Assembly: GCA_024703855.1 (NCBI GenBank)
Contig: CP087965.1
Span: 194,001-258,000 of the forward strand
DNA: 64,000 nucleotides
DNA from: Polaromonas sp. P2-4
GTDB taxonomy: Bacteria; Pseudomonadota; Gammaproteobacteria; Burkholderiales; Burkholderiaceae_C
Direction of reading: 5' to 3'
The position numbers and the translations under genes are program-made. A model generated the notes under the pieces. That model was not told where the DNA came from and searched no databases. It saw nothing but the letters and a program-made list of their open reading frames with translations. Of the stretch, positions 9,248 through 22,384 are shown one piece after another. The first letter of the stretch is position 1. Each line of letters begins with the position of its first letter.

Positions 9248-9747
9248 TTACTGGATACGGTACAACTGGCCGTTTTCGATTTTCACCCGGTCGCCGATGC
9301 GCAGCTCACCGTAAGACGGCACGTCATAGGCACGGGAGGCACCGTTGTCGAGTTGGACCGAGATGCGGTAAGTTTCGTGAACAGTGGTGCTGCGGCCCTT
9401 CTCAATGGCATGGCCGGCGACAGCGCCACCGACAGCGCCGACCACCGTGGCGGCCTGGCGTCCACTACCGCGGCCGATCTGACTGCCGACGACCGCGCCA
9501 GTCACACCACCGAGCACCGCGCCGACGCCTGTGCCCTTGCCTTGTTCCTGGGTCCGAAGGACTTCCACATTGCTGACACGCCCATACTCAACATAATGGC
9601 CCTGCGGATATTGGGTGGGGTAAGACGATGTCGGGTAGCTTGGGTAGGTCGACACAGGTGAAGACGTTGGCACGGTATCGCAGGCCGCGAGGGCAGCCAG
9701 CAAAATGGCCGAGGTAGCAACTGAAAAAAGCGTGAAGTCTTGCGCAT
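9248..9747 (-). CDS. glycine-zipper 2TM outer-membrane lipoprotein (frameshifted)
   Basis: A lipoprotein of about 166 residues of the SlyB/PcpY type. After the lipobox LAALAAC comes a Tyr/Pro/Ser-rich linker, then the glycine zipper [20 protein letters not shown] with AVVGAVGGAVAGHAIEK, which forms paired helices in the membrane. A C-terminal beta domain follows (YRISVQLDNGASRAYDV). The ATG at 9747, after CAGGAGATT, is one base out of frame: restoring a T near 9736 gives MRKTFTLFSVATSAILLAAL. Probable role in envelope integrity. Confidence 0.75.
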
Positions 9748-9955
9748 GAGAATCTCCTGTTAATAAAGTTGACGAACCCTTGGCAGAATCAGCTCACCTC
9801 AAATCGACAAGCCGATAAACCAGGACTCCTCATAACTTCATTACATGTGCATCAGCCAAGGCCCGCGGTGAGGTCCCAGGCCGTTCCTTCGTGGGAGGTC
9901 GCTATCCGGTGACGTAGGAAAAGCCTGACGCAGGGCGACATAAAAGACGGGGACC

Positions 9956-10402
9956 TCAGGCCTTGCCGGTCGAGCCGTAACCGTTCTCGCCGCGCTGGCT
10001 TGCCGGAAACTCGGTGACCACATTGAACTCGGCCTGCGCGACCGGCACGATCACCAGTTGCGCAATGCGCTCCATGGGCTCTATGGTGAAGGGCACATCG
10101 CTGCGATTCCAGGCACTGACCATCAGCTGCCCCTGGTAGTCACTGTCGATCAAACCCACCAGGTTGCCCAGCACGATGCCGTGTTTGTGGCCCAGCCCGG
10201 AGCGCGGCAAGATAAGCGCCGCATAGCCGGGGTTGTGCAGGTAAATGGCCATGCCAGTGGGCACCAGCTGCCAGGCATTGGCGGCCAGCGTGAGCGGCGC
10301 ATCCAGGCAGGCGCGCAGGTCCAGGCCGGCACTGCCAGGTGTGGCGTAGCCTGGAAAATTGCCCTGTAGGCGCGAATCCATAATCTTGACGTCGATTTTC
10401 AT
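9956..10402 (-). CDS. dut: deoxyuridine 5'-triphosphate nucleotidohydrolase
   Basis: Hydrolyses dUTP to dUMP and pyrophosphate, keeping uracil out of DNA and supplying thymidylate synthesis. It is 148 residues and intact, a homotrimer in the family. All five dUTPase motifs are visible: [46 protein letters not shown] and the C-terminal [12 protein letters not shown]. It is the last gene of a three-gene operon: its ATG overlaps the stop of the membrane protein gene upstream by four bases. Confidence 0.95.
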   Translation of the reverse strand: MKIDVKIMDSRLQGNFPGYATPGSAGLDLRACLDAPLTLAANAWQLVPTGMAIYLHNPGYAALILPRSGLGHKHGIVLGNLVGLIDSDYQGQLMVSAWNRSDVPFTIEPMERIAQLVIVPVAQAEFNVVTEFPASQRGENGYGSTGKA

Positions 10403-10857
10403 TGCTTGTTTTTGTGTTGAGCTTGTTGCGCTTTTTTGGCTTGTTCGGCAGCGCCCTTTGCGGCCGCCTCGGCCAGTTCATGAAGACGTTTTACCAACGC
10501 GCCAGAGGAATGGCGGTTGACCTTGAAAATGACCCAGGCAGCATAAGCCAGCAGCGCCGGAATGAACAGAAAGCCGGCACCGGGCATCCATCTGGCCAGC
10601 ACCTGCGTGCCTATCCATGCCGCGACCACCCACTTCACATGCGTAGCGAACGACATGCCTGCAAGCTTTACAAGTGGCTCCAGGCCAGCTTTGGCGGAGG
10701 GCATGCCGGCGTTCACTGCAAACGGCGTGCTGGCCTGCGCGTCCTCCTTTGGCTTGAGCATGTCCGGGCGCACACCCACCACCGCGTTGCTGGCGGTCAA
10801 ACGTTCCACGTAACGCGCAAAGTCGCCGTCAGGCGGGGTGTCTGAAAGGTGAATCAT
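10399..10857 (-). CDS. hypothetical membrane protein between coaBC and dut
   Basis: A 152-residue protein. The first 65 residues are soluble ([31 protein letters not shown]). Two hydrophobic helices follow ([38 protein letters not shown]). A charged Ala/Lys-rich tail that could form a coiled coil ends the protein ([20 protein letters not shown]). The ATG at 10857 overlaps the coaBC stop and the stop overlaps the dut start, four bases each. It is thus translationally coupled on both sides. I do not recognise the family. Confidence 0.7.
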   Translation of the reverse strand: MIHLSDTPPDGDFARYVERLTASNAVVGVRPDMLKPKEDAQASTPFAVNAGMPSAKAGLEPLVKLAGMSFATHVKWVVAAWIGTQVLARWMPGAGFLFIPALLAYAAWVIFKVNRHSSGALVKRLHELAEAAAKGAAEQAKKAQQAQHKNKQ

Positions 10858-12158
10858 GGCGCTTTTGCTTTCTGGCCCGAAGAAGGATGTGCTGCCACCC
10901 TGGTCGCGATTTCCTGAACCAGCCGCCGCCGCGCGAGCGACAGCTTGGACGCTCTGGGCAGTTCGGTGCTGCCCTGCTCGTCCACCACCAGCAGCAGCGT
11001 TGTGGTCCTGCCCAAAAGTGTCGGGGCCGATGTTGCCGACCAGCAATGGCACTTTTTGCGCAGGCGCTTGGCCTGGGCGTTTTCAGCCAGGTCATGGCTT
11101 TCTGCGGCAAAGCCCACGCAAAACAACTGGCCAGCCTGGGCGGCCGCCGACTGGGCAACCTTGGCCAGAATGTCCGCGTTCTCGGTAAATTCGAGCTGCG
11201 GTGCATGACCCGAGCCGTCTTTCTTGATCTTTTGGGCCGACAGCGCGGCGGGCCGCCAGTCGGCCACGGCCGCAGTTGCTATAAAAATAGTAGCTGCCTG
11301 CGCCTGTTCCGTAACGGCTTCGAGCATATTTTGTGCCGATTTCACGTCGATGCGGCTGACACCACGCGGCGTGAGCAGCCCCACCGGGCCGGCAATCAGC
11401 GTGACCTCGGCACCCGCCTCACGCGCGGCGCGCGATGGCAAAGCCCATTTTTCCGCTCGACAGGTTGGTGATGCCGCGCACCGGATCGATGGCCTCGTAA
11501 GTGGGGCCAGCCGTGACCAGCACGCGTTGACCGGCCAGCACCTTGGGCGCAAAAACGCGATGATGTCTTCGAGCAGTTGCTCGGGCTCAAGCATTCGGCC
11601 ATCACCGGTTTCACCACAGGCCTGAAAGCCGCTGCCCACGCCCAGCACCCTGGCGCCATCGGCCTCCAGCTGAACAAAATTGCGCTGCGTGGCGGGGTGC
11701 GCATACATCTCGCGGTTCATCGCCGGTGCCAGCAGCAGCGGCACCATGTCGATGGGTCGGGCCAGGCACATCAGGCTCAGCAGGTCATCGGCGCGGCCAT
11801 GCAGCAGTTTGGCCATGAAGTCGGCACTGCAGGGGGCAATCAAAATCGCGTCGGCCTCGCGCGAAAGGTTGATGTGCGCCATGCTGTTGGCCTCGCGGGC
11901 GTCCCACTGGCTGGTATACACCGGGCGGCCACTCAGCGCCTGCATGGTGACCGGCGTGATGAACTGTTCGGCAGCTTCGGTCATCACCACCTGCACGGTG
12001 GCACCGGCCTTAATCAAGGCCCGACACAACTCGGCCGACTTGTAGCAGGCGATGCCGCCCGAAAGGCCCAGCACCAGATGTTTGCCGGCCAGGTCCAGCG
12101 CTTCAGCGCTGTTCTGGTCGCCTCCAACGGAACCTACGGGATTTGCTTGATTCGTCAT
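10854..12158 (-). CDS. coaBC: bifunctional phosphopantothenoylcysteine decarboxylase / phosphopantothenate-cysteine ligase (frameshifted)
   Basis: Catalyses two consecutive steps of coenzyme A synthesis. The CoaC half has [19 protein letters not shown], the substrate-binding HINLSREAD region and the flavin-linked [11 protein letters not shown] motif. The CoaB half has [19 protein letters not shown] and KIKK. About 434 residues from ATG 12158. At least four small indels occur (11551-11555 A run, ~11430, T run 11053-11057, ~11000) in two pairs, so the total length stays in frame while two internal segments are mistranslated. A palindromic repeat lies in frame before AAVADWRP. First gene of the coaBC-membrane protein-dut operon. 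Confidence 0.85.
   Translation of the reverse strand: MTNQANPVGSVGGDQNSAEALDLAGKHLVLGLSGGIACYKSAELCRALIKAGATVQVVMTEAAEQFITPVTMQALSGRPVYTSQWDAREANSMAHINLSREADAILIAPCSADFMAKLLHGRADDLLSLMCLARPIDMVPLLLAPAMNREMYAHPATQRNFVQLEADGARVLGVGSGFQACGETGDGRMLEPEQLLEDIIAFLRPRCWPVNACWSRLAPLTRPSIRCAASPTCRAEKWALPSRAAREAGAEVTLIAGPVGLLTPRGVSRIDVKSAQNMLEAVTEQAQAATIFIATAAVADWRPAALSAQKIKKDGSGHAPQLEFTENADILAKVAQSAAAQAGQLFCVGFAAESHDLAENAQAKRLRKKCHCWSATSAPTLLGRTTTLLLVVDEQGSTELPRASKLSLARRRLVQEIATRVAAHPSSGQKAKAP
11275..11310 (-). repeat. short palindromic repeat copy 3, inside coaBC
   Basis: The minus strand reads ggcgcaggcagctactat then ttttatagcaac, matching the family core. In the coaBC frame it is GCT-ACT-ATT-TTT-ATA-GCA, giving ATIFIA, directly upstream of the conserved AAVADWRP motif. 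Confidence 0.6.
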
Positions 12159-12311
12159 GCTTCGGAATGTATCAGCAACTACATATGCCCCCACGCTTTT
12201 CACTTCGTGTAATCCGCTGCCCCCGAGGAGGAGTTTTTTTCCTTGGGGCGGCCCGGCGGGAAAATGCATGACTTAAGTGCCTTGAGTAGAGGCCCTCCAG
12301 CAGCCTGCCCG

Positions 12312-12317
12312 TATAAT
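12312..12317 (+). promoter_or_regulatory. candidate -10 element of the pyrG promoter
   Basis: A perfect TATAAT lies 42 bp before the pyrG ATG in the divergent region between coaBC and pyrG. No good -35 hexamer sits at 16-18 bp; TTGAGT at 12282-12287 is too far (24 bp). The call therefore rests on the -10 alone. Confidence 0.4.
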
Positions 12318-12358
12318 CTCCGTTTACCACCTCAGCGAACTTGCGGTTCGTACCTGAC

Positions 12359-14050
<1,692 letters not shown>

Positions 14051-14052
14051 CC

Positions 14053-14908
<856 letters not shown>

Positions 14909-14910
14909 AC

Positions 14911-15201
14911 ATGGCCAGTGCTTACATCATCGCCAACGTCACAGTTACGAACCCCGAACAATACGAAACGTATAAAAAGCTCTCTACCATCGCCATGCAG
15001 GCGCACGGTGCCGAAGTTTGCGTGCGGGGCGGCCCGGTTGAAGTGTTGGAAGGTGACTGGTCGCCAAGCCGCATCGTGGTGCTGAAGTTTCCAGACATTG
15101 CGCAGGCCCGGGCCTTTAATGCCTCAGCCGAATACGAAGCGGCCCGTCAGTCGCGCCAGGGCATCGCGGTCATGCGCATGGTTCTGGTTGAAGGTGTGTA
15201 A
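14911..15201 (+). CDS. DUF1330 domain-containing protein
   Basis: A 96-residue soluble protein with the ferredoxin-like dimeric alpha/beta-barrel pattern of DUF1330: YIIANVTVTNPEQYETYKKL, VRGGPVEVLEGDWSPSRIVV, FPDIAQARAFNASAEYEAAR. The catalytic activity of the family is not established. ATG 14911 is preferred over TTG 14905; the gene starts 2 bp after the kdsA stop and is followed by eno. Intact. Confidence 0.8.
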   Translation: MASAYIIANVTVTNPEQYETYKKLSTIAMQAHGAEVCVRGGPVEVLEGDWSPSRIVVLKFPDIAQARAFNASAEYEAARQSRQGIAVMRMVLVEGV

Positions 15202-15245
15202 TTCTTTTCTATTTTTGTTTTCTGATTGATTTTGAAAGAACATAA

Positions 15246-16528
<1,283 letters not shown>

Positions 16529-16581
16529 ACACTGTTTGACCCGCCCTTAGTCCACATCGAGTTAAAAACCCAAGACGAAAC

Positions 16582-16857
16582 GTGGGAAATCGCTTCATTC
16601 CCGCCATCCTGATTGCGCTGCTGGTGCTATTCCATGCGCAACTCTGGATTGGCCGGGGCAGCATTTCTAGCGTGCAGGACTTGCAACAACGGCTGGACGA
16701 GCTGGTCGCGAATAACGCGCAGGCCCAGGCCGGCAATGACCAACTGTCGGCAGAAGTTCGCGACCTCAAGGAAGGCCTGGAAATGGTCGAAGAAAAAGCC
16801 CGGAGTGAGCTGGGCATGGTCAAGCCCAATGAAATTTTTGTGCAAATCACAAAGTAA
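16582..16857 (+). CDS. ftsB: cell division protein FtsB
   Basis: A 91-residue bitopic septum protein that forms the FtsQLB complex. A GTG start at 16582 leads to one N-terminal membrane helix (IPAILIALLVLFHAQLWI). A periplasmic coiled coil with heptads follows (VQDLQQRLDELVANNAQAQ; LSAEVRDLKEGLEMVEEKAR). The C-terminal GMVKPNEIFVQI motif is characteristic of FtsB. Length and position after eno are standard. Intact. Confidence 0.9.
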   Translation: MGNRFIPAILIALLVLFHAQLWIGRGSISSVQDLQQRLDELVANNAQAQAGNDQLSAEVRDLKEGLEMVEEKARSELGMVKPNEIFVQITK

Positions 16858-16896
16858 GCAGCATTCAGCAAACCCGTCCCAACTTCTGGCGCGGGT

Positions 16897-17442
16897 GTGC
16901 TGAAAATTGCGCTGGTCGGCGCGCCAAACACTGGAAAATCGCAACTCGCTGCGGCCCTGACCCGTGCGCTGGAGGTGTCAGCCTGGCACGCAGTCGTCGT
17001 GATTGCCGAGGCGCCAGCCCTTCTGGCGGAGCTGGTCCGCTACGACCTGACGCTGCTCATGGGGCTGGAGACTCTTGCGAAAAGCCCGGAACTTGCACAG
17101 CAACAGCAAGCTGCTGACCAGTCGATTCGCGCCGCACTGGCGCTTTCTGGCGTGCCTTATCGCGTGATTTACGGCCAGCAACAAGAGCGTCTGGACCAGG
17201 CCCTGCGTGAGTTTGAACGCTTGCTGCCTGCCGCTGAACACCGCACACCGCAAAACAACGGCCCCGGCAGCAAGGCCAAGGCTTGGGTCTGGGCTTGCGA
17301 CAAATGCAGCGACCCACAGTGCGAGCACCGGCTGCTCAGCGATCTGCTGGCCCAGCGCGCCCCGCACGGCTTGACGACGCAGCTTTCCCCGCAGATTAGT
17401 GCACTGTGGCAGTCGGTGGTTGCCGGCTGTTCTGGTGCGTGA
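16897..17442 (+). CDS. P-loop NTPase-like hypothetical protein
   Basis: A 181-residue protein starting at GTG 16897. Walker A is GAPNTGKS at residues 8-15. A possible Walker B is YDLTLLMGLE. Near the C-terminus a Cys/His cluster, WACDKCSDPQCEH, could bind zinc or a cofactor. It resembles small ATPases of nucleotide-kinase or NadR type, but I cannot assign a reaction. The 3' end overlaps the convergent hslO by 47 bp. Intact. Confidence 0.6.
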   Translation: MLKIALVGAPNTGKSQLAAALTRALEVSAWHAVVVIAEAPALLAELVRYDLTLLMGLETLAKSPELAQQQQAADQSIRAALALSGVPYRVIYGQQQERLDQALREFERLLPAAEHRTPQNNGPGSKAKAWVWACDKCSDPQCEHRLLSDLLAQRAPHGLTTQLSPQISALWQSVVAGCSGA

Positions 17443-18364
17443 AAATCTGCGCCGCATCCACCGGGTCAAACTCGTACTGCGCGCCACAAAATTCGCAAGC
17501 CACCGCCACCTGGCCGCGCTCTTCAATCAGGCCTTCAATCTCTGCCGTGCCCAGGCTGTGCAGCATATTGCCCACCCGTTCACGCGAGCAGCTGCATGCA
17601 AAACTCGGCGTCAAGGGTTCGAACCGCGTGACCTGCTCTTCCCAAAACAGGCGGCGCAAAATCGTGTCCGCATCCAGCGTTAACAGCTCTTCACGTTTCA
17701 GCGTGCCTGCCAGCAGGGCGATGCGCTTGTAGTCTTCATTCAGGCCAATCTGGTCTTCGTGGGTGTCCCAGTCAATCTGACCCTCCAGATTGCCCAGGCC
17801 TTTGACCGGCAGCCGCTGGATCAGCAGCCCCGCCGCGACATTGCCGTCTGCCGCCAGAATCAGCTTGGTGTCGAGCTGCTCGCTCTGCAGCATGTAGTGC
17901 TCCAGCACCTCGCCCAGGTTTTCAAGTTTTTCATGCTGGTCGCCAAAAAGCGGCACCACGCCCTGGTATGGCTGCTGCCCCGGCAGCTTGTCCTTGGGGT
18001 CCAAGGTGATGGCGCAACGCCCTTCGTTATTCACATTGACCAGCTGGCTCAACGAGCTACCTGCATCGACGGTGCCCGTCACGGTCGCAGTCGCGCGCAG
18101 GCTCAGGTCGGGCTGCACTTCCGCCACGGCAAGCTTGACCGGACCATCGCCAAAAATCTGCAGAATCAGCGCGCCGTTGAATTTGATATTGCCCTGCATC
18201 AGGGCACCGGCGGCCGTCATTTCACCGAGCAGGTGCATGACCTCAACCGGATAACCCCCTGCGGCCTGTCGGCGCTTGAGGATTTCCTGCCAGGAGTCGG
18301 TCAGGCGCACCAGCATGCCGCGCACCGGCAGGCCGTCAAAGAGAAATTTATGAAGTTCAGACAT
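17396..18364 (-). CDS. hslO: redox-regulated holdase Hsp33
   Basis: A cytoplasmic chaperone switched on by oxidation of a zinc-thiolate centre. 322 residues. The N-terminal domain reads MSELHKFLFDGLPVRGMLVR and MHLLGEMTAAGALMQGNIKF. The C-terminal redox switch shows the four Cys as ACSCSRERV and CEFCGAQY, the family CxC...CxxC pattern. Intact. It converges on and overlaps the P-loop gene. Gene order beyond it (gamma-carbonic anhydrase) is on the same strand. Confidence 0.9.
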   Translation of the reverse strand: MSELHKFLFDGLPVRGMLVRLTDSWQEILKRRQAAGGYPVEVMHLLGEMTAAGALMQGNIKFNGALILQIFGDGPVKLAVAEVQPDLSLRATATVTGTVDAGSSLSQLVNVNNEGRCAITLDPKDKLPGQQPYQGVVPLFGDQHEKLENLGEVLEHYMLQSEQLDTKLILAADGNVAAGLLIQRLPVKGLGNLEGQIDWDTHEDQIGLNEDYKRIALLAGTLKREELLTLDADTILRRLFWEEQVTRFEPLTPSFACSCSRERVGNMLHSLGTAEIEGLIEERGQVAVACEFCGAQYEFDPVDAAQIFTHQNSRQPPTATVH

Positions 18365-18427
18365 ATCGAAAGTTTAAAAAAGTAGCGGCCGGGACAAAAA
18401 AACGAAAGCCGACCCTTCACACCCGTA

Positions 18428-18952
18428 TCAGGCCAGCTTTTTGAGCCCAGTCTTGTAGCGACTGGCATTGTCTATATAGTGCTTCGCGCTCATTTTTAAA
18501 CCTTCAATCTGTTCGGGTGAGAGTTGCTTGACCACTTTGGCCGGGCTTCCCAGAATCATGGAGCCATCGGGGAACTCCTTGCCTTCGGTCACCAGCGAGC
18601 CCGCACCGACCAGGCAGTTTTTGCCAATTTTCGCGCCGTTGAGCACCACCGCCTGAATGCCGATCAGCGAGCCGTCGCCAATGGTGCAACCATGCAGCAT
18701 GACCTGATGGCCGACCGTGACATTGTCGCCAATGGTCAGTGGCAGGCCCAGGTCGGCATGCAAAACACTGTTGTCCTGGATGTTGGAGCCCCGGCCCACC
18801 GTGATGGTTTCGGTGTCGCCCCGGATCACCACGCCAAACCAGACGCTGCTGTCCTCCGCCAGCGTCACATGGCCCATGACCCCCGCGCTGTCAGCCACCC
18901 AGGCTGAGTCATGGATGGCAGGTTTGAAATCGTCCAGCTGATAAATGGCCAT
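18428..18952 (-). CDS. gamma carbonic anhydrase family protein (YrdA-like)
   Basis: A 174-residue left-handed beta-helix protein. Hexapeptide repeats run through the middle (GVMGHVTLAEDSSVWFGVVI; GDTETITVGRGSNIQDNSVL). The three metal-ligand His are recognisable in VLHADLG, VTVGHQVMLHGC. A C-terminal helix LSPEQIEGLKMSAKHYIDN closes the fold. The start is ATG 18952, where MAIYQLDDFKP begins. Family members bind zinc; carbonic anhydrase activity is not certain for the YrdA group. Intact. Confidence 0.85.
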   Translation of the reverse strand: MAIYQLDDFKPAIHDSAWVADSAGVMGHVTLAEDSSVWFGVVIRGDTETITVGRGSNIQDNSVLHADLGLPLTIGDNVTVGHQVMLHGCTIGDGSLIGIQAVVLNGAKIGKNCLVGAGSLVTEGKEFPDGSMILGSPAKVVKQLSPEQIEGLKMSAKHYIDNASRYKTGLKKLA

Positions 18953-19045
18953 GGTCGTCCTTGATAACGGGTCTGTGGGATGGGCTTGCCTGATTGTAAA
19001 GAGCCACCGGCCCACTGCCTGCGACCGATCGTTGACAATTCAGCC

Positions 19046-19866
19046 ATGATCGCCTCGCCACCCCCGCTAGAGTTGCGCCAGCAAGCCCTGCAGGCGCTGC
19101 TGGAGCCCGATCCACAAAGAAAAGTGCTTCTAGCCCAGCATATACGGGCGCAAGAAGCTACTATTTTGATAGCAGAAACAGCCGATTTGCAAGCGCCCAC
19201 GGGCCTGCCCGGCTGCCCTGTCCGACCCGAACTGCGCTCGCATCTGGATGTGCCCAAGCGCTCGCCCTTCACCCAGGAGGGCCTGGCCGCGCTGCTTCAT
19301 GCGGTGACCCACATCGAGTTCAACGCTATCAATCTGGCGCTGGATGCCGCCTGGCGCTTTGGCGGCATGCCGCGTGCCTATTACCTGGACTGGCTGAAAG
19401 TGGCCTGTGAAGAGGCCCAGCACTTCAGCCTGCTGCGCGCCCATCTGCAAACCATGGGCTACGACTACGGTGACTTTCCCGCCCACACCGGCCTGTGGGA
19501 CATGACCGCAAAGACCGAGGACGACGTGTTGGCGCGCATGGCCTTGGTGCCGCGCACACTGGAGGCGCGTGGACTGGACGCGACCCCGCCCATGCAGGCC
19601 AAGCTGCGCAAGGTCGGCACACCGGCCGCTCTGCGCGCCGTAGAGATTCTGGACATCATCCTGCGCGACGAAATCGGCCATGTGGCCATTGGCAACCACT
19701 GGTACCGCCACCTGTGCAGCCAGCGCGGGCTGGACCCCATCGCCACCTATGCGGTGCTGGCCAAACACTACGGTGCGCCCCGCCTGAAAGGCCCGCTGAA
19801 TCTGGACCGCGCCGTGAGGCGGGGTTCGAGGATGCCGAGCTGGCCTTGCTGACTGCAAACGCTTGA
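19046..19866 (+). CDS. ferritin-like DUF455 protein (frameshift near C-terminus)
   Basis: About 273 residues with a di-iron four-helix pattern: AVTHIEFNAINLALDAAWRF, CEEAQHFSLLRAHL and ILRDEIGHVAIGNHWYRH carry the ExxH ligand motifs. DUF455 proteins are ferritin-like and sometimes likened to MiaE, but no reaction is established. Start taken at ATG 19046 (MIASPPPLELRQQALQALLE). One base missing near 19808 changes the tail; the corrected end reads REAGFEDAELALLTANA. A palindromic repeat copy is translated in frame as AQEATILIAE. Confidence 0.75.
19144..19176 (+). repeat. short palindromic repeat copy 4, inside DUF455 gene
   Basis: acgggcgcaagaagctac then tattttgatagcag. Same flank and arms as the other copies; read as GCT-ACT-ATT-TTG-ATA-GCA (ATILIA), the common phase. 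Confidence 0.6.
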
Positions 19867-19939
19867 GGGCCATCTGCCCTGCCACTGGATAAAAATTTGA
19901 AGCGCGCTAGACTGTGTGGATACCGAAAGGAGTTTGCGC

Positions 19940-21274
19940 ATGATCCGGCACCTGGTTCCTGACATCCAATCGATCCAATCGAAAATCGCGCGCCTGCCTG
20001 CGGACATTGCCCTGCAGTTGCCCCAGGGCCAGCGTCTGGGCGCAGCCAACGCACCCGTCACGCTGGCGTTTTCCACCTGGTCCAGCATTGCCCGCCTCAA
20101 GGCTGGCCAGATCGGCGCGCTGGCTGAAGACTACGTCGAGGGCAAGCTGCAACTCGAAGGAGCCATGCGCGATGTCATGCGTGTGGTAACCAAGCTGCTG
20201 CCGGGCAACCCGGTGCAAAGCGATACCGGCTGGTGGTCGGGCTTGCTGCGAGGCGCCAAATCACTGGCGGCCCATACCCCGGCCAAAGACGCGGCACAGG
20301 TGCAGTTTCATTACGACGTTTCAGATGCCTTCTACGCGCTGTGGCTGGACCCGCGCCGGGTGTATTCGTGCGCTTATTACCACGACTTGAGCGACGCCTC
20401 GGTGACGCTGGCACAAGCCCAGGAAGCCAAGCTCGATCACATCTGCCGCAAGCTGATGCTCCAGCCCGGCGAGCGTTTCCTGGATATTGGTGCGGGCTGG
20501 GGCGCGCTGCTGCTGTGGGCGGCCGAGCTTACATGGCGTGGATGCCACCGGCATCACGCTGTCAAAAAACCAGCACGCCCATGTGCAGCGGCTGATTGAC
20601 GAGAAAGGCCTGGGCCAGCGCGTGCGCATTGAGCTGCGCGACTACCGCGACATGAGCGAAGATCGGCCCTTCGACAAAATCTCTTCGGTCGGCATGTTTG
20701 AGCATGTGGGTCATGCCAACATGAGTGCCTACTTCGGCAAAATCATGCGCCTGCTGGCACCCGGCGGACTGGTCATGAACCACGGCATCACGGCCGGCGG
20801 GCTGGAAAACCGGCAGCTCGGCGCCGGCATGGGTAACTTCATTGAAAAGTATATTTTCCCCGGCGGCGAGTTGCTGCACGTCAGCGCCGTGCTGGAGCAC
20901 CTGTCCCGCGCCGGGCTGGAGATGGTGGACACCGAAAACCTGCGTCCGCATTACGCCCGCACACTCTGGGACTGGTCGGACGCACTGGAGGCGCGGCTCG
21001 ATGAAGCGCGCCAGATACTGGCCGCGGACGGCGGCAGCGAACACGCCGAAAAACCCTGCGCGCCTACCGCCTCTACCTGGCCGGCAGCGCCATGTGCTTT
21101 GAGCAGGGCTGGGTCTCGCTGCACCAGTTGCTGGCCGTGCGGCCCTCGGACAATCTCAAGGACGAAACAATCAAGGGAGCCCACACCAGCTACCCCTTCC
21201 GGCGCGACTACATGTACGGCCCGGCGGCTTCGTCTGCTTCATCCGCGTCATCCGGTGAAGGCGAGCCGCACTGA
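19940..21274 (+). CDS. cfa: cyclopropane-fatty-acyl-phospholipid synthase (two frameshifts)
   Basis: Methylenates cis-unsaturated acyl chains of membrane phospholipids using SAM. An N-terminal lipid-binding domain precedes the methyltransferase core. Motifs: VQFHYDVSDAFYALWLDPRR, FLDIGAGWGALLLWAA, SVGMFEHVGHANM, MNHGITAGG, and FIEKYIFPGGEL. ATG 19940 follows AAAGGAG by a good spacing. An extra base near 20530 and a missing A in the run 21049-21053 (expected AEKTLRAYRLYL) break the frame. Expected length about 444 residues with a Ser-rich tail. Confidence 0.85.
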
Positions 21275-21287
21275 GACGCACCGAGAT

Positions 21288-22313
21288 TCAGTCGGCCCTG
21301 ATCTGCGCCGCCTTGACGATGCGGGCGTTGTTGTCGGACTCCAGCGCAATCTGCCGGGCAAACTCCGCTGCGCTACCGCCGGTGGGCACATTGTCGGCAT
21401 TGAGCAGGCGCTTGCGCAGCTCGGGCGATTGCAGCGCCCGGTCGATCTCGGTATTGAGCCGCAAGAGCACGGCCTCAGGCGTTTTGGCCGGCGCAAACAC
21501 ACCGAACAGCGAGCTCAGATTGGCCGGCGCAAAACCGAGTTCGGCAAAGGTCGGCACCTGCGGCAAGGCCTCTACCCGCGCCGGCGCGCCGACGGCCAGC
21601 GGGCGCAACTTGCCTGCTTTGATGTGCGGCATCACGGCGCCGCTGAGGTTGGTGGAGATCACTTCAAACTGCCCGCTCAGGGCATCAGTGAGTTGCTGGC
21701 CACCGCCTTTGTAAGGCACATGGGTGATGTCGACTTTCGCGCCGTGCTGGACCTGCTCCAGCACGATGTGGCCGACCGTGGCCAGCCCCGAGGTGGACCA
21801 GCGCAGGCTGCCCGGCTTCGCTTTCGCGGCGGCCAGCATGTCCTTGAAGTCCTTGCCCTCGAAGGCCGAGGTGGCCAGCAGGACCACCGGTGAATACATC
21901 ACGCTGGCCACCGGGGCAATGTCTTTGGCCGGGTCAAAGGCAAGCTTGCCCAGATGCGGGTTCAGGGCCAGCGGGCTGATTGACGAAAACCCGATCGTGT
22001 AACCATCGGGTGCCGCCTTGGCCACCGCATCCATGCCTATGCTGCCGCCCGCACCGGCGCGGTTTTCGACGACCACCGGCGTGCCCAGCTGCAGCGCCAG
22101 CTTGTCGGCCAGCGCCCGCGCCACGTTGTCACTGATACCGCCGGGCGGGTAGGCCACCACAATACGGATAGCACGCGCTGGCCAGGCTGATGTTGAGCCT
22201 GCTGAGCTTGCCGAAGCAGGCTGGGCCGTTGCGGCAGAAGGCACCCAACCGGCGGCGCACAGCGCCAGCAAGGGCAAAGCGAACAGGCTGTGGCGCCGGG
22301 TTAATCGGGACAT
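21288..22313 (-). CDS. Bug-family tripartite tricarboxylate receptor 1
   Basis: A periplasmic solute receptor of 341 residues. The signal MSRLTRRHSLFALPLLALCA precedes mature AWPARAIRIVVAYPPGGISD, the Bug glycine loop. ENRAGAGGSIGMDAVAKAAP and LRWSTSGLATVGHIVLEQV follow, then KGGGQQLTDALSGQ. Such receptors serve TctAB-type transporters or act alone as sensors. No transporter genes are nearby and the ligand is unknown. Intact. The reading frame runs on without stop from the xerD frame, only because xerD is frameshifted. Confidence 0.85.
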   Translation of the reverse strand: MSRLTRRHSLFALPLLALCAAGWVPSAATAQPASASSAGSTSAWPARAIRIVVAYPPGGISDNVARALADKLALQLGTPVVVENRAGAGGSIGMDAVAKAAPDGYTIGFSSISPLALNPHLGKLAFDPAKDIAPVASVMYSPVVLLATSAFEGKDFKDMLAAAKAKPGSLRWSTSGLATVGHIVLEQVQHGAKVDITHVPYKGGGQQLTDALSGQFEVISTNLSGAVMPHIKAGKLRPLAVGAPARVEALPQVPTFAELGFAPANLSSLFGVFAPAKTPEAVLLRLNTEIDRALQSPELRKRLLNADNVPTGGSAAEFARQIALESDNNARIVKAAQIRAD

Positions 22314-22384
22314 GAAAGATGACGTCAAAGGTGGCATGAACGCTTTTCCGAAAGTGAAGATTGCCCACGATTTTGCCCTGCGCT

